Shown: positions 59,290 through 64,000 of the stretch, in pieces
Position numbering within the stretch: the stretch's first letter is position 1
Layout of the letters: each line of letters opens with the position of its first letter
Source: Halogranum rubrum
Lineage (GTDB): Archaea > Halobacteriota > Halobacteria > Halobacteriales > Haloferacaceae
Reading direction: 5' to 3'
Length of the DNA: 64,000 bases
Assembly: GCF_900114455.1 (NCBI RefSeq)
Contig: NZ_FOTC01000002.1
Coordinates: 777,012-841,011, forward strand
The notes under the pieces: generated by a model
Databases searched by the model: none
Told to the model about the DNA's origin: nothing
The model's input: only the letters and a program-made list of their open reading frames with translations
Position numbers and translations under genes: made by a program

Positions 59290-60396
59290 CTAACCTTCGA
59301 AGTCTCGGCTATCGGTACTTCGACCACGGTCGTTCGGAGAGAGCGTCCGGAGGAACCCCCGAACCACTTCCGTCGTCTCCGCCCACGTCGGATGGGCGTG
59401 ATAGCGTTCCAGCGCCGCCAGACTCATCGCGACGAGTCGCTCGCGGTTCCGACACAGGGGTGCGACGGCGTCGGTGAGTGCGCTGGCGTCGTCGGGGTCG
59501 ACGAGTAGTCCGTTCACCCGGTCGGAGACCAGTTCTGCCGCGCCACCGCTCGTCGTCGCAACCGCTGGGAGGCCGAACGCCATCCCTTCGAGGTAGGCGA
59601 TGCCGAACCCCTCGTACGTCGACGGCATCGCGAGTAGGTGGCTTCGAGCGAGCACGTCGGCGAGTTCGTCGTCGGGCAGTCGCCCAGTGAGTGTGACCGA
59701 CCCCGCGACGCCGAGCGTCTCGATTCGTTGCCGGAGGAACCGCGTGTACGCGGGGTTCGTCTCGTCGTCGCCGACGACGCTGAGTTGCCAGTCTGCTCGG
59801 ATGCGCTCTAACCCTTCGATGAGCGTATGAAGCCCTTTTCGCGGCGTGACATTGCCGAGGGCGACGATGCGGAGCGGTCGCTCCCGAGCGCGGTCACGAA
59901 TCTCGTCCGGGGTGAGCGTCCGGCCGAACCGGTCGCCTGCGGGGTAGGCGACGACGCCGGGGTCGGGGTCGGTGAGCGCGGCGACCGTCTCGCGTGTCGT
60001 CTCGCTGTTGAAGACGTAGCCGTCGACGCTTCGGAGGTACTGCTGTTCGAGTCCGCGATAGAAGTCGTTCTGCCACGCGCGTCGACGTTCGACCGACCGG
60101 AGGTGATGAACGAGTGCGACCACCGGAACGTCGAGGTTCAGTCGGCGGTTCGTCCACACGAGCGAAGGATGACACAGTTCGTCTTGGAGGAGGACGTCGA
60201 GGTCGGCCGCACGGAGTCGGCGGCGAAGCGACCGGCCGGCGTTGTGTGCAAGCGAGCGACCGTACCCAACCTCGGGGAGTGAGAACAGTTCGACCTCGTC
60301 GCCCGTCTGTCGAAGGTGGTCGACGAGTTCGGAGTCGTAGACGTATCCGCCGGAGCGCGTATCGAGGTCACCGTAGACGACCAGACCGATACGCAT
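59290..60396 (-). CDS. GT4 glycosyltransferase of the arfA cluster
   Basis: The 368-residue protein starts MRIGLVVYGDLDTRSGGYVYD. It has a donor half with VALGNVTPRKGLHTLIEGLERI, SVVGDDETNPAYTRFL and the E-x7-E motif in MPSTYEGFGIAYLEGMAFGLPAV. It is GT4-type. It follows the PTPS-like gene by 17 bases in an apparent operon with the dehydrogenase and arfA genes, so its acceptor might be a pterin or flavin-related product. That link is inferred only. ATG 60396 is used; an upstream extension overlaps the previous gene. Confidence 0.88.
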   Translation of the reverse strand: MRIGLVVYGDLDTRSGGYVYDSELVDHLRQTGDEVELFSLPEVGYGRSLAHNAGRSLRRRLRAADLDVLLQDELCHPSLVWTNRRLNLDVPVVALVHHLRSVERRRAWQNDFYRGLEQQYLRSVDGYVFNSETTRETVAALTDPDPGVVAYPAGDRFGRTLTPDEIRDRARERPLRIVALGNVTPRKGLHTLIEGLERIRADWQLSVVGDDETNPAYTRFLRQRIETLGVAGSVTLTGRLPDDELADVLARSHLLAMPSTYEGFGIAYLEGMAFGLPAVATTSGGAAELVSDRVNGLLVDPDDASALTDAVAPLCRNRERLVAMSLAALERYHAHPTWAETTEVVRGFLRTLSPNDRGRSTDSRDFEG

Positions 60397-60413
60397 GGGG
60401 TCGCTCACAGCGT

Positions 60414-60791
60414 TCACAGGGCCGTCTCGTAACTCGCCCACGCCTCGTCGTCCTCCCAGAGCGTCACTCGTGCTCGCTCGGGGACGTCGGAGTCGACGGC
60501 GGCAATAACCTCCTCACAGAAGACCCGTGCGAACCGTTCGACACTCGGATTCTCTCCCGCGAAGGCGTCGTGGTCGTTGAGCGTCGTGTCGCGGTAGCGG
60601 TCGACGACCGTCGCCATCGCCGCTTTTACCGCGTCGATGTCGACCAAGTAGCCGTACTCGTCGAGGTCAGGTCCCTCGAAGCCGACTTCAGCCGTGAACT
60701 GGTGGGAGTGGACCTCGCCTTCCGGACCGGGATTCGGGACCGTCAGGAAGTGCTGTGCGACGAACGACCGCTGGACGGTCACACGGAACAT
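60414..60791 (-). CDS. PTPS/QueD-fold protein with Glu in place of the catalytic Cys (PTPS-III/VI type)
   Basis: The 125-residue protein is a 6-pyruvoyltetrahydropterin synthase fold: zinc ligands H14, H28 and H30 (VAQHFL, VHSHQF), a ANPSVERFARVFC helix and the terminal VTLWEDDEAWASYE. The residue four before H28, Cys in QueD and PTPS-II, is E24. In PTPS-III/VI enzymes that Glu allows 6-hydroxymethyl-dihydropterin formation, supplying folate. I infer that activity here. It lies seven bases after the MDR dehydrogenase gene. Confidence 0.85.
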   Translation of the reverse strand: MFRVTVQRSFVAQHFLTVPNPGPEGEVHSHQFTAEVGFEGPDLDEYGYLVDIDAVKAAMATVVDRYRDTTLNDHDAFAGENPSVERFARVFCEEVIAAVDSDVPERARVTLWEDDEAWASYETAL

Positions 60792-60798
60792 AAGCCGC

Positions 60799-61845
60799 TC
60801 ATCTCTCCCCGTAGGTAAAGAGGATTTGCACGGTCTCCTCGCGGTCGGTGTCGAGACGGTGGTACGCGTCGGGTGCCTGTTCGAGCGGCACGCGGTGGGT
60901 GACGAGCGGGTCGGTGTCGACCCGTGCGAGCCAGTCCCACGCGCGGGCGAACCGTCGCTCGGGCGTCCACCGGCCGCGGAGAGTCGGGTCGATGGTGCTG
61001 ACCTGACTGCTCTGGAGGTCGATTCGGCTCCGGTGAAATCGCCCGCCGAGTGCGAGGTCGGACCGTTTCTCGCCGTACCACGACCCGATGACGACGCGGC
61101 CGTCGTAGCCGGTGACGCCGATAGCGGCGTCCAGTGCGTCGGGGTTCCCCGAGAGTTCGTAGCTGAGGTCGATGCCCGTCGGCACGTCGGTGTCGTCTGC
61201 GCTCTGCGCTCGCCCCGACACCGGATTCAGTTCGGCACGTGCATCGGCCGGCGTCAAACTCTCGTCGGCCCCGAGCGAGCGCGAGAGGTCGCGACGCCGG
61301 GAGACGGTGTCGACGGTGACCAGTCGCTCCAGCGGGAACCGAGCCAACAGCGCCGTCGTGAGCAGGCCGACGACGCCCTGTCCGAAGACGGCGACGCGTT
61401 CGCCGACGACGGGACGACCGTCCATGACGAAGTTCAGTGCCGTCTCGACGTTCGGCAGGAGTGTGGCTGTCTCCGACGAGCAGTCGTCGGGGACGACGTG
61501 GAGGTCTGCAGGGTCGGCGAGAAAGTGACTCTCGTGGGGGTTGAACGCGAACACCCGCCGGTCGAGCCACTCGTCGCCGACATCGTCGCCGACGGCAGCC
61601 ACCGTGCCGACAGCGGCGTAGCCGTACTGCAACGGGTAGTCGAGCGTCCCGGCGAGCGCCGGGATAGAGGGGTCTGCCGAGAGGTCACGGGGTGCCTCGC
61701 CGCGGTAGATGAGTCGTTCGGTCCCCGGGCTGACCGCCGAGACGCTGGTTTCGACGAGTACCTCGTCGCCGTCGGGGTCGGGGACCGGTCGCTCACGGAC
61801 GCTCACCGCTCGCGGGCCGACGAAGTAGAGCGACCGAGCGGGCAT
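60799..61845 (-). CDS. MDR-type zinc-independent dehydrogenase
   Basis: The 348-residue protein has a GroES-like start (VLVETSVSAVSPGTERLIYRG) and a Rossmann motif VAVFGQGVVGLL. The usual first zinc ligand Cys of medium-chain dehydrogenases (CGICGSD) is absent, as the segment reads SAVSPGTE. The group resembles BchC and other non-zinc MDR reductases. Its stop leads closely into the PTPS-like gene and its ATG is two bases after the arfA stop, suggesting an operon. Substrate unknown; a pterin or sugar-linked reductase would fit the neighbourhood. Confidence 0.85.
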   Translation of the reverse strand: MPARSLYFVGPRAVSVRERPVPDPDGDEVLVETSVSAVSPGTERLIYRGEAPRDLSADPSIPALAGTLDYPLQYGYAAVGTVAAVGDDVGDEWLDRRVFAFNPHESHFLADPADLHVVPDDCSSETATLLPNVETALNFVMDGRPVVGERVAVFGQGVVGLLTTALLARFPLERLVTVDTVSRRRDLSRSLGADESLTPADARAELNPVSGRAQSADDTDVPTGIDLSYELSGNPDALDAAIGVTGYDGRVVIGSWYGEKRSDLALGGRFHRSRIDLQSSQVSTIDPTLRGRWTPERRFARAWDWLARVDTDPLVTHRVPLEQAPDAYHRLDTDREETVQILFTYGER

Positions 61846-61847
61846 CG

Positions 61848-62633
61848 TCAGTCGGTGTCTGGAATCGGGTGGTCTGTCGTCCCCGCGAACTCGACGGGCG
61901 TCCCGCGGTGACGACAGTCTTCGAGGGCGTGCTTCGCGGCGAACCCGGCCTCGTGGGGTGTCGCAGCGGTGCCGACGCCGACTTTCAGTTCGACGCCGAC
62001 GCGTTCCTCGACGGCGTCGATGGCCGCGGCGTATTGCACCTTCGAGAGGTCCGGACAGACGGCGATGATGTTGTCGCCGCCGACGAAGAAAGAGAGCGCG
62101 CCGTGTTCTTCGCGCATGTAACGCATCAGTGCCGCGTAGCCCTGTTCGATTTGGATGAACGTGTCGAACTCGTTGAGGCGGTCGGTGTACTTGCCGGTGG
62201 CGTCGTCGACGTCGAAGTGTGCGATATGCAAGTCGTCGTCTGCGCGCCCGGCGTGGAAGTCGCCCGCGAGCACCTCGCGGCGTTCGCTGTCCTGTGCGCT
62301 TCCCGCGGCTTGGACGTAGGCCGTCGCGGTTTCGAGTGCCTCGACGGGGACGTCGTCGACGCCGACGCCGAGACTCAGCGTGACCGGGTACCGGTTGCCG
62401 ACCGACTCCTGCAGGAGTTCGTGGTCCGTCTGGTCGAGGCCGTTCGTGACGGCGACCATGTTGTCGAAGCGGGTGAAGAAGACGTACCCGCCGCGGCCGC
62501 CGACGAACTGCGCGAGGTCCGCGAAGAGTCGCGACTGGAGCGTCTGGAGGTCCATCTCTCTCCGTGGCTCCGGCGTGACCGTCCACGGGCCGTAGTTGTC
62601 GATTTGGATGTGCGTCAGCTGCGTGTTCGTCAC
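61848..62633 (-). CDS. arfA: GTP cyclohydrolase III (ArfA)
   Basis: The 261-residue protein starts with THIQIDNYGPWTVTPEPRREMDLQTLQ and has GGRGGYVFFTRFDNMVAVTNG and GALSFFVGGDNIIAVCPDLS, the archaeal GTP cyclohydrolase III motifs. It opens the GTP ring to the formylaminopyrimidine nucleotide, the first committed step to riboflavin and F420 in archaea. The start is GTG 62633 (then TNTQ), with ATG alternatives downstream not matching the conserved beginning. It is first in a string with MDR, PTPS and GT4 genes and diverges from a HAD phosphatase. Confidence 0.95.
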   Translation of the reverse strand: MTNTQLTHIQIDNYGPWTVTPEPRREMDLQTLQSRLFADLAQFVGGRGGYVFFTRFDNMVAVTNGLDQTDHELLQESVGNRYPVTLSLGVGVDDVPVEALETATAYVQAAGSAQDSERREVLAGDFHAGRADDDLHIAHFDVDDATGKYTDRLNEFDTFIQIEQGYAALMRYMREEHGALSFFVGGDNIIAVCPDLSKVQYAAAIDAVEERVGVELKVGVGTAATPHEAGFAAKHALEDCRHRGTPVEFAGTTDHPIPDTD

Positions 62634-62718
62634 TACAACCCCCTCAGGGTCGTGGGATATTCGTTCTTTGGTTCGTCGGACCGAGCGTTTCAACTCACCG
62701 CGCTCCCTACCCCCGGCA

Positions 62719-63504
62719 ATGACCTACCGTGGTGCAGTGTTGGATGTCGACGGCACAGTCGTCCGCGGTGACACGCCGATTCCCGGCGCGCGAGACGCTC
62801 TCGACGCGCTCGACGACGCCGGTATCAGGCGGCTCTTCCTCTCGAACAACCCGACGAAAGCGCCCCGGGCCTACGTCGACCGGTTCGAGCGGGCGGGGTT
62901 CGCCGTCGACGCCGACGAGGTGATGACATCCGGGACGGTCACGGTGTCGTACCTCGCCGAACACCACGCCACTGACGACCTGTTCGTCGTCGGCGAGTCG
63001 GGATTCTGCACTCAACTCGACGAGGAAGGGCTGACCGTCGTCGACGACCCGAACGACGCCGAGACAGTCGTCGTCTCCATCGACCGGGAGTTCACCTACG
63101 ACCGTCTGACGCAAGCGCTCCACGCACTCGACGGCGACGTGCCCTTCGTCGGCACCGACCCAGACGTGACCATCCCAACCGACGAGGGGTTGGTCCCCGG
63201 GTCGGGGGCCATCATCCGCGCCGTCGCGGGCGTCGCCGAACGCGACCCGAACCGAATTCTCGGTAAGCCAGACGAGTACGCCCAACAACTCGCACTCGAC
63301 TATCTCGGCGTCCCCGCCGAGGACTGTCTCGTCGTCGGTGACCGCTTGAACACGGATATCGCACTCGGCGCTCGTGCGGGGATGACGACGGTCCTCGTCC
63401 GAACGGGCGTCACCGACCAAGACACGCTGAACGACTCGGACGTCGAACCCGACTACGTGCTGGACTCCATCGCCGACATCGGTCGAGTGTTGAACGACTC
63501 CTGA
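62719..63504 (+). CDS. HAD-IIA phosphatase (NagD/p-nitrophenyl phosphatase-like)
   Basis: The 261-residue protein has HAD motif 1 (LDVDGTVVRGD, D9/D11), motif 2 (LFLSNNPTKAPRAY), a C2 cap with DVTIPTDEGLVPGSGA, and motifs 3/4 in LGKPDEYA and VVGDRLNTDIALGARAGM. This is HAD-IIA, which includes NagD and phosphoglycolate or pyridoxal phosphatases. It diverges from arfA across 85 bases, so it may dephosphorylate a pathway intermediate. The substrate is unknown. ATG 62719 begins the first strand. Confidence 0.92.
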   Translation: MTYRGAVLDVDGTVVRGDTPIPGARDALDALDDAGIRRLFLSNNPTKAPRAYVDRFERAGFAVDADEVMTSGTVTVSYLAEHHATDDLFVVGESGFCTQLDEEGLTVVDDPNDAETVVVSIDREFTYDRLTQALHALDGDVPFVGTDPDVTIPTDEGLVPGSGAIIRAVAGVAERDPNRILGKPDEYAQQLALDYLGVPAEDCLVVGDRLNTDIALGARAGMTTVLVRTGVTDQDTLNDSDVEPDYVLDSIADIGRVLNDS

Positions 63505-63510
63505 CGAACC

Positions 63511-63518
63511 GTTATAGT
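63511..63518 (+). promoter_or_regulatory. TATA box for the DJ-1/PfpI gene
   Basis: GTTATAGT is 25 bases before ATG 63544. Confidence 0.5.
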
Positions 63519-63543
63519 CTCTGAGCGAGACGTAGTAGCTGCT

Positions 63544-64000
63544 ATGCCCGGAAAGAAGATTCTCATGATCGTCGGCGACTTCGGTGAAGACTACGAGATT
63601 ATGGTGCCGTTCCAAGCGCTCCAGATGGTCGGCCACGAGGTTCACGCCGTCTGTCCCGAGCGCGAGGAGGGTGACGTGGTGAAGACGGCTATCCACGACT
63701 TCCGCGGCGACCAGACCTATCTCGAAACACGCGGCCACAACTTCGAACTCACGGCGACGTTCGACGACGTAGACCCCGCTGACTACGACGCGCTGGTCGT
63801 CCCCGGTGGCCGCGCCCCGGAGTACCTCCGTACGTACGACGCCGTTCTCGACGCTGTCCGGCACTTCTTCGACGAAGGGAAGCCGGTCGCGTCCATCTGT
63901 CACGGACCACAGATTCTCGCCGCTGCGGGCGTCCTCGACGGCTACGAGATGACCGCCTATCCGGCCGTGCAGGCCGAAGTCGAAGCCGCTGGCTGTTCGT
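63544..64000 (+). CDS. DJ-1/PfpI family protein (3' truncated by window end)
   Basis: The visible 152 residues read [36 protein letters not shown] and the nucleophile elbow [13 protein letters not shown] with C119, the DJ-1/PfpI hallmark. Such proteins act as intracellular proteases, glyoxalases or protein chaperones. The C-terminus lies beyond the window, so length and branch cannot be judged. It follows the HAD phosphatase gene but has its own TATA box. Confidence 0.88.
   Translation, partial: MPGKKILMIVGDFGEDYEIMVPFQALQMVGHEVHAVCPEREEGDVVKTAIHDFRGDQTYLETRGHNFELTATFDDVDPADYDALVVPGGRAPEYLRTYDAVLDAVRHFFDEGKPVASICHGPQILAAAGVLDGYEMTAYPAVQAEVEAAGCS

Noticed and set aside
1-64000. CRISPR array, rRNA operon, complete insertion sequence or prophage
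   Set aside because: No regular 24-37-base repeats with spacers, no rRNA landmarks, and no transposase, integrase or phage structural protein was recognised.

Overview
The window is a contiguous piece of a haloarchaeal chromosome (class Halobacteria, probably order Haloferacales; the genus cannot be fixed from the sequence alone). The evidence is high GC, very acidic predicted proteins, Tat-type and lipobox signals on secreted proteins, archaeal TATA boxes about 22-26 bases before many start codons (leaderless mRNAs), and archaeal information-processing genes: TFE, RNase P subunit Rpp21, the tRNA 2'-O-methyltransferase Trm56, a COG1325-type RNA-binding protein, and an intron-containing tRNA-Trp. 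About 76 protein genes, one tRNA and several candidate RNA or regulatory elements are supported. No rRNA, CRISPR array, complete insertion sequence or prophage was seen.

Layout. 1-8 kb: actin-like C-terminus, GNAT, acyl-CoA dehydrogenase, RIO/Bud32-like kinase, aldehyde dehydrogenase, and a polysaccharide-deacetylase lipoprotein. 7.8-8.3 kb: a gene-free, hairpin-rich stretch that may encode a small RNA. 8.3-19 kb: nitrilase/SRPBCC pair, LEA14-like surface protein, AbrB-PhoU regulator, NAD-kinase-like protein, HExxH lipoprotein, CinA-like protein, and a tightly overlapping TFE-DUF2110-DUF5803 operon. 19-28 kb: a triple-repeat Tat-exported protein, membrane proteins, Trm56, a DICT protein, an epimerase, a BsuPI-like protein, a subtilase, a DUF2797 protein and a Gly/Met-rich protein. 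28.6-31 kb: two GT4 glycosyltransferases. 31-38 kb: Rpp21-YhbY-MscS, M14 lipoprotein, acyl-CoA dehydrogenase, squalene synthase, Nudix and small proteins. 38-46 kb: J-domain/ferredoxin fusion, arylsulfotransferase, HD protein, Lrp-aminotransferase operon, an active 7TM histidine kinase and a degenerate relative.

46-55 kb: a divergent FAD oxidase/ornithine-cyclodeaminase pair, a ParA-like ATPase operon with upstream iterons, a HalX response regulator, TrmB, IMP dehydrogenase, DUF5794 and DUF5795 genes. 55.6 kb: tRNA-Trp with an intron resembling a C/D guide RNA. It is followed by about 1.2 kb of AT-richer DNA with an orphan PadR regulator and a gene remnant. 57-64 kb: PAS kinase, then an arfA-MDR dehydrogenase-PTPS-GT4 gene string tied to GTP-derived cofactors, a divergent HAD phosphatase and a DJ-1/PfpI protein that runs off the end.

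Most promising for new biology: (1) the ParA-like module at 48.7-50.1 kb, which lacks the signature lysine, has no ParB, is coupled to a disordered-tail partner, and shares a motif with a second site at 30.9 kb; (2) the GTP-cofactor string at 59.3-62.6 kb; (3) the pseudo-histidine kinase beside its intact relative; (4) the structured non-coding stretch at 8.0-8.2 kb; (5) a gene near 11.5 kb whose coding signal starts in a frame with no usable start codon.
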